Shown here: positions 8,216 to 16,353 of the stretch, in pieces
Layout: each line of letters starts with the position of its first letter
How positions within the stretch are numbered: the first letter of the stretch is position 1
Source: Salinispora arenicola
GTDB taxonomy: Bacteria; Actinomycetota; Actinomycetes; Mycobacteriales; Micromonosporaceae
Length of the DNA stretch: 64,000 bases
Reading direction: 5' to 3'
Assembly (NCBI RefSeq): GCF_006716065.1
Contig: NZ_VFOL01000001.1
Coordinates: 5,146,001 to 5,210,000, forward strand
Position numbers and translations under genes: made by a program
The notes under the pieces: model-generated
Database searches by the model: none
What the model was told of the DNA's origin: nothing
The model's input: the letters and a program-made list of their open reading frames with translations, nothing else

Positions 8216-9606
8216 TGGTCCTCCAGGGCTCGGTAGTTGGGCTTTCCGGTGGCGGTCAGCGGCAGCGCGTCGATGCTGCGGACCAGGATGCCGGAGGAGT
8301 GGGTGCCCAGCACTTCGGCGGCCTCGGCTCGGATCCGGGCCAGCCGATCGTCGTCGGCGCCCTCAGCGACCAGCACCAGGCGGTCTGGGCCAGCCACGGC
8401 CGCGACCGGGCCGTGCCGCGCCAGGGACCGCTCGACGTCGTCGAGGTTGACCCGAACCCCAAAGATCTTGGCGATGCGCTTTGTCCTGCCGGTGATGTAC
8501 AGGAAGCCCTCGTCGTCCAGCCGACCGAGGTCTCCGGTGCGCAGCACGCCGCCCAGGTCATCGCCGCGGGCAAGGTCAGCGGCGGTCTCGGCGTATCCCA
8601 TCATCACGTTGGTGCCCCGGTAGACGATCTCGCCGGTGTGCCCCGGCTCGGTCGTCTCGGACCCGTCGCCGAGATCAACGCTGATCGCACCACCGGCTAC
8701 CGGAACTCCGACTGAGCCGAGCTTCGCGGGCAGTCGGTCCGCGGGAAGCACGGTCATTCGGGCGGTGGCCTCGGTCTGCCCGTACATGACGAAGAGCCGG
8801 CCACCAACCGTGGCCATCCGGCGATGGAAGTCCTCGACCAGATCGGGATTCAGCCGTCCGCCGGCCTGGGTGAGCGTCCGCAGCCGGGGGTGGCGGGCGG
8901 GGTCGAAGCGAAGCCGGCGAAGCATCTCGTACTGGTATGGCACCGCGGCCAGCGAGGTGACACGGTGTCGGTCCATGCTGGACCAGAAGTCTCGCGTGGT
9001 GAGGGCGTTCTCCTCGACCACAACGGTGGCGCCGGCGTGCAGGTGGCTGGTGAGCACTGACAACCCGAAGGTGTAGTGCAGCGGCAGGCTGGTCGACGCG
9101 ATCTCGTCGCCGTCGAGCCCAAGCGCCGTGGCGATCGCCGCGGCGTTGGCCAGCACGGCCGTCCGGGAGAGCCGGACCAGCTTGGGGTTGCCGGTGGAGC
9201 CGGACGTGGTCAGCAGCAGCGCCAGGTCGGGGTGCGGGACCGGCCCGGCCTCCCCGGTGCGGCGCTGGTAGTCACCCAGCCGCCGATCCGGCCCCGAGCG
9301 GTACCCGGGCATCACCTCGGCGTCGTGGAACAGCACCGCCGGACGGAAACGGTCGACCAACTCGCCCAGCCGTGCCCCGTCGGTTCGCGGATCGACCAGT
9401 GCGATCGGCCGGCCGGCGTGCAGCGACGCGAGGAACCGCAGAACCGCGGCAACCGTGGTGGGCATGGCGGCCAACACCGTTCCGGGCGGCTCTCGGTCCA
9501 GCGCGGCGGCGAGGTCGGCGACTTGGTCATGCAGGCCGCTGCCGCCGAGCGTGACACCGTTGGCCCCATCGACCAGGCGGGCGTCGGGGTGCAGCAGGCC
9601 GATCAC
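8209..9606 (-). CDS. AMP-dependent acyl-acid ligase (ANL superfamily)
   Basis: Acyl-CoA/acyl-ACP synthetase-like protein of 465 residues. The core ATP-binding motif TTSGSTGNPK is at 133-142, followed by YGQTEATARM, the A8-like RTGDLGRLDDEGFLYITGR hinge, and a C-terminal TATGKPNYRAL with the likely catalytic lysine. It probably activates a carboxylic acid as adenylate and loads the operon's acyl carrier protein. Length is slightly short for acyl-CoA synthetases, because the first domain is compact. GTG start with a 4-nt overlap with the SDR stop. The acid it uses cannot be told from the sequence. Confidence 0.85.
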   Translation of the reverse strand: MIGLLHPDARLVDGANGVTLGGSGLHDQVADLAAALDREPPGTVLAAMPTTVAAVLRFLASLHAGRPIALVDPRTDGARLGELVDRFRPAVLFHDAEVMPGYRSGPDRRLGDYQRRTGEAGPVPHPDLALLLTTSGSTGNPKLVRLSRTAVLANAAAIATALGLDGDEIASTSLPLHYTFGLSVLTSHLHAGATVVVEENALTTRDFWSSMDRHRVTSLAAVPYQYEMLRRLRFDPARHPRLRTLTQAGGRLNPDLVEDFHRRMATVGGRLFVMYGQTEATARMTVLPADRLPAKLGSVGVPVAGGAISVDLGDGSETTEPGHTGEIVYRGTNVMMGYAETAADLARGDDLGGVLRTGDLGRLDDEGFLYITGRTKRIAKIFGVRVNLDDVERSLARHGPVAAVAGPDRLVLVAEGADDDRLARIRAEAAEVLGTHSSGILVRSIDALPLTATGKPNYRALEDQC

Positions 9607-10355
9607 GGGGTGAGACCGCCGTCCACGCCAACCACCTGACCGGTCACGAAGCCCGCCGCGGGGTCCAGCAGGAAGGCCACCACCTCGGCGACGTCCTCCG
9701 GCTCCCCGAGCCGGCCCAGCGGAGTGGCGGCGACCCTGGCCGCGCGACCCTCGGCGTCCAGGTCGGCGAGCAGGTCGGTACGGATGAAGCCGGGCGCCAC
9801 CGCGTTGACCCGGATCCCCGTCGGACCGAGTTCCTTCGCGGCGGCCCGGGTCAGCCCTTCGATGGCTGCCTTGCTGGCGGCGTAGACGGCCTGACCTGCG
9901 GCGCCGGCCGTGCCGACCACCGAGGCGGTGAGCACCGCCGCTGGCCGTTGTCCCCGCCGCAGCAGCCGAACGCCCTGCTGGAGGGTGTGCGCGGCGCCGG
10001 CCGCGTTGACCGAGAACAGCCGTTCGATCGTCGGGTCCGCGACGGAACCGAGTAGACCCGCCGCGTGTACACCGGCGTTGACCACGAGTGCGTCCAGCCG
10101 GCGCCAGCGCTGGAATACGATCCGGACCAGCGCGCGGACCTGCTCCGGGTCCGCGACGTCACCGTGCACCGCCAAATGTGGGCCGCCCGGAAGCGCCGCG
10201 GCGACCTGCTCGGCGTCGCCGATGGTCCGGCCGTGAACGGCGACGGTGTATCCCGCCGAGGCCAGGCGGGTCGCGATGGCCCGGCCGATTCCCCGAGTCG
10301 ATCCGGTGACCAGCGCGTATCGCGTGTCCAGCAGTTCAGTCGACGAGGACGACAC
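9603..10355 (-). CDS. SDR-family oxidoreductase (3-oxoacyl-ACP reductase, FabG-like)
   Basis: Classical short-chain dehydrogenase/reductase of 250 residues. NAD(P)-binding VTGSTRGIG at 16-24, NNAG-equivalent VVNAGV at 91-96, catalytic Ser145, Tyr158 and Lys162 in the YAASK motif, and the C-terminal GQVVGVDGGLTP are all present. In this operon, next to an acyl carrier protein, the most natural role is reduction of a 3-oxoacyl chain on that ACP to a 3-hydroxyacyl group. A sugar dehydrogenase role (as in PtmA-like SDRs of nonulosonic-acid loci) is an alternative. Its start lies 20 nt inside the ACP gene end. Confidence 0.85.
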   Translation of the reverse strand: MSSSSTELLDTRYALVTGSTRGIGRAIATRLASAGYTVAVHGRTIGDAEQVAAALPGGPHLAVHGDVADPEQVRALVRIVFQRWRRLDALVVNAGVHAAGLLGSVADPTIERLFSVNAAGAAHTLQQGVRLLRRGQRPAAVLTASVVGTAGAAGQAVYAASKAAIEGLTRAAAKELGPTGIRVNAVAPGFIRTDLLADLDAEGRAARVAATPLGRLGEPEDVAEVVAFLLDPAAGFVTGQVVGVDGGLTP

Positions 10356-10578
10356 CGTGCTTCTCCAGGATCTGCCGCGCGCGGTTGAAGGAGCTGAGGT
10401 CGATCACCTCGTCGGTGTCGAGCATCACCCCGAACTCGTCCTCAATCGCGGCGACCAGAGACATGTGCGCGAGCGAATCCCACTGCGCGTTACCGCGGTA
10501 TTCCAAATCGTCAACAGCAAAATCATCCGGCAGTTCCAAGGAATTACGAAAGACGTGTCTGAGCCGTCCGAGTTCCAC
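10336..10578 (-). CDS. Acyl carrier protein
   Basis: Small carrier protein of 80 residues. Ser35 in the AQWDSLAHMSLV segment is the expected 4'-phosphopantetheine site (DSL motif), followed by EDEFGVMLDTDEV, the usual helix III. The start chosen is GTG at 10578, which has GAGGAG 8 nt upstream; a longer frame reaching 10650 adds a basic N-terminus unlike ACPs. It is the first gene of the reverse five-gene operon and presumably carries the acyl group handled by the AMP ligase, SDR, LuxE and LuxC products. The 246 bases to pseB form a divergent promoter region. Confidence 0.88.
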   Translation of the reverse strand: MELGRLRHVFRNSLELPDDFAVDDLEYRGNAQWDSLAHMSLVAAIEDEFGVMLDTDEVIDLSSFNRARQILEKHGVVLVD

Positions 10579-10824
10579 TGCGGCACTCCTCACCACCCGG
10601 CTCGCACGGCCGGATCGACGGCCGAGTGTAGCTGAGGAAAATCGCAGCAATTAGGGCGCCAGCCTGACCTGACGTCTCGGCTCGCCGAGATGCTAGCATT
10701 CACGCGGCCAACCAGGAAGTGCAGCACTGGGGCGTAGCGATGTTCCCCACGCGCGCGTACCATGCCAGTGCCAACCACGGAACCCCGAGCGCGGTAGCCA
10801 CATGAGCAGGAACGGAGCACCAAG

Positions 10825-11808
10825 TTGAGCGTGTTGGACGGTTCGTCCATTCTGATCACCGGAGGAACCGGCTCCTTCGGGAAGGCATTCCTCCGCGACG
10901 TCCTCGCCGAGACGACACCGGCTCGGGTGGTGGTGTTCTCCCGAGACGAGCTCAAGCAGTACGAGCTACGTCGAGAACTTGGTGACGACCCGCGACTGCG
11001 CTGGTTCATCGGCGACATCCGGGACCGGCACCGGCTGACCCGGGCAATGCACGGTATCGACTTCGTGGTGCACGCCGCCGCACTCAAGCAGGTCGACACC
11101 GCCGAATACAATCCCTCGGAGTTCATCGCCACCAACATCACCGGTTCCCAGCACGTCGTTGACGCCGCCATCGAGGCGGGGGTGCAGAAGGTCATCGCCC
11201 TCTCCACCGACAAGGCGTCCAGCCCGATCAACCTGTACGGGGCGACGAAGCTCGTCGCCGACAAGCTCTTCATCTCGGCCAACCACTACGCCGCAGGTCA
11301 CCCGACCCGCTTCGCCGTGGTCCGGTATGGCAACGTGATGGGTAGCCGCGGGTCGGTGGTGCCGCTGTTCCGACGGCTCGCCGCCGAGGGCAGGAGCCTG
11401 CCCATCACCGACAAGCGGATGACCCGGTTCTGGATCACGTTGGAACAGGCCGTCCGTTTCGTCTTGGACTCCTTCGAGCAGATGCAGGGCGGGGAGTTGT
11501 TCGTGCCGCGCATCCCCAGCATGCGCATCCTCGACCTGGTCGAGGCTGTTGCGCCGGAGGCCACCACGCACGAGATCGGCATTCGCCCAGGCGAGAAACT
11601 GCACGAGGAGATGATCGCGCCGGACGACAGCCGCCGCACGCTGCGGGCCGCCGACCGGTTCATCGTGCAGCCGACCATCGCCACCTGGGGCTACCAGCCT
11701 CCGAGTGACTGCGAGCCGGTACCGGACGGGTTCGCCTACCAGTCGGACAGCAACGACCTGTGGCTCACCCCGGACCAGATGCGCGAAATGCTCGGGATCA
11801 CCGCGTGA
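10825..11808 (+). CDS. pseB: UDP-N-acetylglucosamine 4,6-dehydratase (inverting)
   Basis: First enzyme of pseudaminic acid synthesis: inverts C5 of UDP-GlcNAc while forming the 4-keto-6-deoxy sugar. Extended SDR of 327 residues with ILITGGTGSFGKAFLRDVL at the N-terminus (NADP-binding), DIRDRHRLTRAM, HAAALKQVDTAEYNP, LSTDKASSPINLYGATK (Tyr-Lys pair) and RYGNVMGSRGSVVPLFRR. These are characteristic of PseB/FlaA1/CapD short forms. The start is TTG at 10825 with CGGAG upstream; GTG at 10831 is an alternative. It overlaps pseC by 4 nt. Begins the second forward pse operon, divergent from the ACP operon. Confidence 0.93.
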   Translation: MSVLDGSSILITGGTGSFGKAFLRDVLAETTPARVVVFSRDELKQYELRRELGDDPRLRWFIGDIRDRHRLTRAMHGIDFVVHAAALKQVDTAEYNPSEFIATNITGSQHVVDAAIEAGVQKVIALSTDKASSPINLYGATKLVADKLFISANHYAAGHPTRFAVVRYGNVMGSRGSVVPLFRRLAAEGRSLPITDKRMTRFWITLEQAVRFVLDSFEQMQGGELFVPRIPSMRILDLVEAVAPEATTHEIGIRPGEKLHEEMIAPDDSRRTLRAADRFIVQPTIATWGYQPPSDCEPVPDGFAYQSDSNDLWLTPDQMREMLGITA

Positions 11809-12959
11809 CGGCGATGCTCCCGTACGGCCGGCAGTCCATCGTCGAGGATGACGTGACTGCGGTCACCAACGTTCTCCGCGGGGACTGGCTCACCACCGGC
11901 CCCCAGGTGTCGGCGTTCGAGGACGACCTTGCGCGCTGGACCGGCGGGGTTGGCTGCGCGGCGGTCGCCAACGGCACCGCTGCGCTGCACACCGCGTACG
12001 CGGCGGCCGGGGTCGGTCCCGGCGACGAGGTGGTCGTGCCACCGATGACCTTCGTGGCCACCGCCAGCACCGCCGTGGCCCTCGGCGCCAAGGTGGTCTT
12101 CGCCGACGTCGAGGAGGAGACCTTCACCCTGGATCCCGCGGCGGCCGCCGCCGCGGTGACGCCGCGGACCCGAGTGGTGGCGGCGGTGGACTACGCCGGC
12201 CACCCGGCCGACTACGACGCCCTCCGTCCGGCCCTGTCCGGCAGCGACGCGCTACTACTCGCCGACGCCGCACACTCGATCGGCGCCGCCTACCGCGGCC
12301 AGCCGGTCGGCTCGCTGGCTGACCTGACCACGTTCTCGTTCTTCCCCACGAAGAACCTCACCACCGCGGAGGGCGGCGCGGTCGCGGCCACCGACCCGGC
12401 GGTGCTGGAGCGCGCCCGCCGGTTCCGCAACCACGGCATGGTCCGGGACCGGGCACAGCAGCGCTGGCCGGACGAGGGTGGCTGGCACCAGGAGGTGCCC
12501 GAGTTCGGCCTCAACTATCGGCTGCCGGACGTCCTCTGCGCGCTCGGCCGCAGCCAGCTGCGCCGGCTCGGCGAGTTCCTCGCCGCCCGCGAACGCCTCG
12601 TGCGACGATACGACGAGGCTCTCGCCGACCTGCCCGGTGTGCTGCTTCCGACCCGCCGCTCCTGGGCCCGCCCGGCCTGGCACCTGTACCCGATCCGGGT
12701 GCTCGACGGGCGACGGCGCGAGGTCTACGACCGGATGCGGGCCGCCGGCATCGGTGTGCAGGTCAACTACCTCCCGGCGCACCTCCATCCGGTCTTCGCC
12801 GACCTCGGCTACCGGCGCGGATCCTGTCCGGTCGCCGAGGCGTTCTACGAACAGCAGCTCTCCCTTCCGCTGTACCCGGGGCTCAGTGACACCGACCAGG
12901 AGCGGGTCGTTGACGCCCTCACCGCTGCACTGCGGGCACCGGCGCCGACCACTGCCTGA
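11805..12959 (+). CDS. pseC: UDP-4-keto-6-deoxy-N-acetyl-L-altrosamine aminotransferase
   Basis: PLP-dependent DegT/DnrJ/EryC1-family aminotransferase, 384 residues, adding the 4-amino group to the PseB product. It shows MLPYGRQSIVEDDVTAVTNVL and LTTGPQVSAFE at the N-terminus, NGTAALHTAYAAAG, the cofactor site LLADAAHSIG, and the PLP lysine Lys183 in FFPTKNLTTAEGGA; HGMVRD and the EFGLNYRLPDVLCALGRSQL segment follow. The start is GTG at 11805, overlapping the pseB stop (GTGA); the frame is open further upstream within pseB but that part is not conserved in the family. Confidence 0.93.
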   Translation: MTAMLPYGRQSIVEDDVTAVTNVLRGDWLTTGPQVSAFEDDLARWTGGVGCAAVANGTAALHTAYAAAGVGPGDEVVVPPMTFVATASTAVALGAKVVFADVEEETFTLDPAAAAAAVTPRTRVVAAVDYAGHPADYDALRPALSGSDALLLADAAHSIGAAYRGQPVGSLADLTTFSFFPTKNLTTAEGGAVAATDPAVLERARRFRNHGMVRDRAQQRWPDEGGWHQEVPEFGLNYRLPDVLCALGRSQLRRLGEFLAARERLVRRYDEALADLPGVLLPTRRSWARPAWHLYPIRVLDGRRREVYDRMRAAGIGVQVNYLPAHLHPVFADLGYRRGSCPVAEAFYEQQLSLPLYPGLSDTDQERVVDALTAALRAPAPTTA

Positions 12960-12969
12960 GACGGAACCA

Positions 12970-13827
12970 ATGCATCACGCCAACCACTTTTACGGCCACG
13001 CCCATGTGCTGACCCGATACTGCGGGTTCGGAGATCGGCACCCGCCCCGGATCAATGGCTATGTCCAGCACGGCTGGAACATCGGCGACGGGCTGGCGCC
13101 CGGCCACCCGTACGCCGAACGGACACCGAGCCTGCTCTGGTCGGAGCAGACCCGCCGCCGGGCCTGGGCCGTGGGACGGCGAAACGTCGCAGTCATCGGG
13201 GCACCCTTCGCCTACCTGCTCGCGCTGCGTCCGAAGGATCCCCAACCGGCGAACGCCAGGCCCGCGGCACGAGAAGGCACCATTTGGTACCCGTTCCACG
13301 GCTGGGAGGGACAGCATGTCAGGGGCGACCACAAGGAATTGATCGCCCGGATCCGAGACACCGAGCCCGGTCCGGTGACCGTGTGCCTCTACTGGCATGA
13401 ATACGGCATGCGCCGGGTACGTCAACTGTACGAGAAGGCTGGCTTTCGGGTCATCTGCCACGGCTACCGCGGCCACTGGTGGCGCGACACCGACCCACTC
13501 TTCCTCGACAAGCAGCTCACCGAGTTGCGTCGACACAAGCGGGTCGCCTCCAACCGGCTGACCAGCGCCATCTTCTACGGCATCGCGGCCGGCTGCGAGC
13601 CGGCCGTCTACGGTGATCCGATGGTGCTCACCGACGAGGATCCGACCTTCGGCAGCACTGCCCGAATCCGTCGACAGTGGCCGGAACTACACGGCGAGAC
13701 GGTGGACCTGTCTACCGCTGTCGAGATCGCCCGTGCTGAATTGGGCACCGACCATCGCTGCGCCCCGGCAGAGCTACGCGAACTGCTCGGCTGGGCGCAC
13801 CTTCAGGAGAGCGACCTTGACGACTGA
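12970..13827 (+). CDS. Putative glycosyltransferase/capsule-type protein of the pse locus
   Basis: A 285-residue protein I do not recognise with certainty. It has a NGYVQHGWNIGDG motif at 30-41, like the QHG loop found in several polysaccharide-biosynthesis proteins, and SAIFYGIAAGCEPAVYGDPM about three quarters along, reminiscent of the donor-binding site of GT-B enzymes. No membrane segment or signal peptide is visible. It starts 10 nt after pseC and ends just inside the next gene, so it belongs to the pse operon. In this place a transfer of pseudaminic acid, or of another sugar of the same glycan, is a plausible role but not shown. Alternatives: a CDP-glycerol-transferase-like protein or a nonulosonic acid modifying enzyme. 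Confidence 0.6.
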   Translation: MHHANHFYGHAHVLTRYCGFGDRHPPRINGYVQHGWNIGDGLAPGHPYAERTPSLLWSEQTRRRAWAVGRRNVAVIGAPFAYLLALRPKDPQPANARPAAREGTIWYPFHGWEGQHVRGDHKELIARIRDTEPGPVTVCLYWHEYGMRRVRQLYEKAGFRVICHGYRGHWWRDTDPLFLDKQLTELRRHKRVASNRLTSAIFYGIAAGCEPAVYGDPMVLTDEDPTFGSTARIRRQWPELHGETVDLSTAVEIARAELGTDHRCAPAELRELLGWAHLQESDLDD

Positions 13828-15625
13828 CACCGACCAAGCCCAACAGGTCATGCTGACGGGCGGCGAGATGCTGGCTTGGTCCGACCTACGTACCGAGGAG
13901 CCGACCGACAGTGGGCCCCTCGGCGCCCTCGCCGCCCACGTAGTGCCGGCCGGCGCCCGAGTGCTGCTGGCCGGGCCGCACGAACCCGCCTTCCTCGATC
14001 GGCTGACGCGCGCCGAGGTCACCTGCCTGCTCCGGAGCCGGCTGGACGGGGTGGCGCTGGCGGAACATGCCGCCGAGCGTTCCGTGCGGGTGATCGTCGG
14101 TGGCCTGGGCGGACTACCGCCCGACGAGACGTACGACGTGATCATCGCCGCCTCTGGGCTCGACCCGGTGGATTCCATCGAGGGAACCCGGCTCGGCTGG
14201 GACGCTGTGCTGGCCGTACTGGCCGACCGGCTACGTCCGGGCGGGACGCTACTGCTACGCATGGACAACCCTGTCGGTCTGCACCGGCTTGTCGACGTCT
14301 CTGCCTGGTATACCGCCAGGGAGGATGCCCAGTGGACCGTGGATGGGGTACTCGACGCCGATCATCCGGCCAACCTCGACCAGCTGCGCCACCGCCTCGC
14401 CGACGCCGGCCTCGTCCCAGACGCCTCTTTTGCGGCGTATCCACACCCGGAGGCCGTAACCGCCCTGGTGGCCACCGGGGAACTCGACCAGGGGACCTCC
14501 GCTGGCCTGCTCGACGCCGTGCTTCACAACACCTGCTCGGACGGGTACGCGGGCCGGTCGGTGCTTCAGGACCCGGCCCGACTCGCGGTTGACGCTCTGC
14601 ACGCCGGCCTGGCCACCTCGCTCGCCCCAGCGTGGGTGGTACTCGCCCAGCGGGGCCCGCTTCCGACGACGGAGCCGACAGACCTGCCGGTGGCGCTGGT
14701 CCGAACCGGTCCTTCCGATGTAGGCGAGATCGAGGTAGTGGCCACCGGGCAGGGTCTGCAGTGGCGGGTCGCCCAACCACCGGCGCGAGCCGAGACAGCT
14801 ACCGGGCTGGCGTACCGGGACCTCGGGGCACTTGCCGGCCCGGTACCGACTGGGCGCTTGCTGCACACCCTGCTGTTGGATGCCTGCCTGCGGCAGGACC
14901 TGGAGCGGATACGCGGGTTGCTTTCCGGGTATGCCCGCTGGCTCGACTCGTCCGCCGTCGACGGTCGTATCGCTGGCGCTGCGGCACTGGCCGGGATGGA
15001 CAATGTCGTTGTGGTGGACGGGGAACATTTTGCCGTTCTCGACCCGAGCTGGCAGGCCACCGAACCGCTCCCGGTGGACGTCGCACTGGCCCGCGGCCTG
15101 TGGCGGTTCGCCGCGATCCTGCTGACCGGTGGGTACGCCCACCCCTGGCCTTCTACTCTCGACCTGGCGGGGCTCACCGTCGTCCTCGGTGGGGTGGCCG
15201 GTCGTGAGTTGAACCGGGCCACCGTGCGCGTGGTGGTGGAGACCGAGGCAGCGGTCGCCGCCGCGCAGCAGGGCTTGGATCCGACGGGCCGGCAGAAGCT
15301 TCGTGACGAGTTGGACACGCTGGAGCTGGACTCGCCCCCGCCCGGCCCGCGAAGCTACCAGCAGCTGTACGAGGCGTGGTTGCGTCAGCGGGAGGAACTG
15401 ACCCGGATACAGGCTCTACTGCGCTGGACCGATGACCTGATTACCAGCCGGGAACGCGCGCTACGCCGAGCCGACGCCATGATCAAGATGTTAAGCGGAT
15501 CGGTCAGCTTCCGGCTGGGCCGTCTGGTCATCACCCCGGCACGATGGGCTAAGCGTGCCGCCAGAGCGCTGAAGCGTCGCCTGCGTAAGGCCCTGAAGCG
15601 ACAGGTGAGGGGTGAGCAGCAGTGA
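13817..15625 (+). CDS. Large methyltransferase-like protein with C-terminal coiled coil and basic tail
   Basis: A 602-residue protein. The first ~170 residues look like a class I SAM-dependent methyltransferase fold (VLLAGPHEPAFLDRL, then TYDVIIAASGLDPVD, then VLADRLRPGGTLLLRMDN). The middle third has no motif I recognise. The last 100 residues have a heptad-like segment (QLYEAWLRQREELTRIQALL) and a very basic end (RWAKRAARALKRRLRKALKRQ), as in many surface-glycan glycosyltransferases and methyltransferases that sit at the membrane. The start chosen is TTG at 13817, with AGGAG 7 nt upstream and an 11-nt overlap with the previous gene. Probably modifies the glycan (for example O-methylation); this is an inference. 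Confidence 0.65.
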   Translation: MTTDTDQAQQVMLTGGEMLAWSDLRTEEPTDSGPLGALAAHVVPAGARVLLAGPHEPAFLDRLTRAEVTCLLRSRLDGVALAEHAAERSVRVIVGGLGGLPPDETYDVIIAASGLDPVDSIEGTRLGWDAVLAVLADRLRPGGTLLLRMDNPVGLHRLVDVSAWYTAREDAQWTVDGVLDADHPANLDQLRHRLADAGLVPDASFAAYPHPEAVTALVATGELDQGTSAGLLDAVLHNTCSDGYAGRSVLQDPARLAVDALHAGLATSLAPAWVVLAQRGPLPTTEPTDLPVALVRTGPSDVGEIEVVATGQGLQWRVAQPPARAETATGLAYRDLGALAGPVPTGRLLHTLLLDACLRQDLERIRGLLSGYARWLDSSAVDGRIAGAAALAGMDNVVVVDGEHFAVLDPSWQATEPLPVDVALARGLWRFAAILLTGGYAHPWPSTLDLAGLTVVLGGVAGRELNRATVRVVVETEAAVAAAQQGLDPTGRQKLRDELDTLELDSPPPGPRSYQQLYEAWLRQREELTRIQALLRWTDDLITSRERALRRADAMIKMLSGSVSFRLGRLVITPARWAKRAARALKRRLRKALKRQVRGEQQ

Positions 15626-16353
15626 CCCGCATCGTCGGCATCGTCCAGGCTCGGATGGGTTCGTCCCGGCTCCCCGGCAAGGTGCTGCGTCCGCTCGCCG
15701 GGCGCAGCGTCCTCGGCCGGGTGGTCCGGGCCGCCCGGGAGAGTGAGAAACTGTCCGACCTGGTGGTGGCCACCAGCACCGAGCCAGGTGACGACGCGGT
15801 GGTGGACGAGTGCGCCAAGCTCGACGTCGCCTGCCACCGCGGGCCGGTGGACGACGTCCTCGACCGCTTCGTCGGCGCGTTCGACGCGCACCCGGGGGAC
15901 GCGGTGGCCCGCTTCACCGCCGACTGTCCCCTACTGGATCCAGAAATCATCCGACTCGTCGCGGACGTCTACCAGGCCGTTCCCGGCCTCGACTACGTGA
16001 GTACCTCGATCGCCCGCACCCTGCCCCGAGGCATGGATGTCGAGATCATCCACAGGGACGCGCTGCGGACCCTGCACCGGATCGCGACCGATCACCACCG
16101 GGTCCACGTCACCTCGTACGCGTACACCCATCCCGAAATTTTCCGGGTGCTCGGGGTGACCCTCGCCCCGGACCGCTCCGATCTGAGGCTCACCCTCGAC
16201 ACCGAGCAGGACCTGGCACTGGTACGCGCGGTAGCCGACCACTTCGGTGACGTCAGCGTGCCGCTGGCCAAACTCGCCGACTGGCTGGCCGGCCAACCGG
16301 CGCTACGGGCACTCAACGCCGACGTCCGGCAGAAGCGGCTGGAGGAGGCGTGA
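15622..16353 (+). CDS. pseF: Pseudaminic acid cytidylyltransferase (PseF/SpsF-like)
   Basis: Nucleotidyltransferase of 243 residues that activates pseudaminic acid with CTP to CMP-pseudaminic acid. The N-terminus VQARMGSSRLPGK (8-20) is the SpsF/PseF signature; DDVLDRFVGAFDAHPGD and ARFTADCPLLDPEII are the following conserved blocks, and LTLDTEQDLALVRAV lies near the C-terminus. SpsF-type proteins are also annotated as spore-coat polysaccharide proteins, but a full set of pse genes here makes the PseF role the most likely. It overlaps both neighbours by 4 nt. Confidence 0.85.
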   Translation: MTRIVGIVQARMGSSRLPGKVLRPLAGRSVLGRVVRAARESEKLSDLVVATSTEPGDDAVVDECAKLDVACHRGPVDDVLDRFVGAFDAHPGDAVARFTADCPLLDPEIIRLVADVYQAVPGLDYVSTSIARTLPRGMDVEIIHRDALRTLHRIATDHHRVHVTSYAYTHPEIFRVLGVTLAPDRSDLRLTLDTEQDLALVRAVADHFGDVSVPLAKLADWLAGQPALRALNADVRQKRLEEA

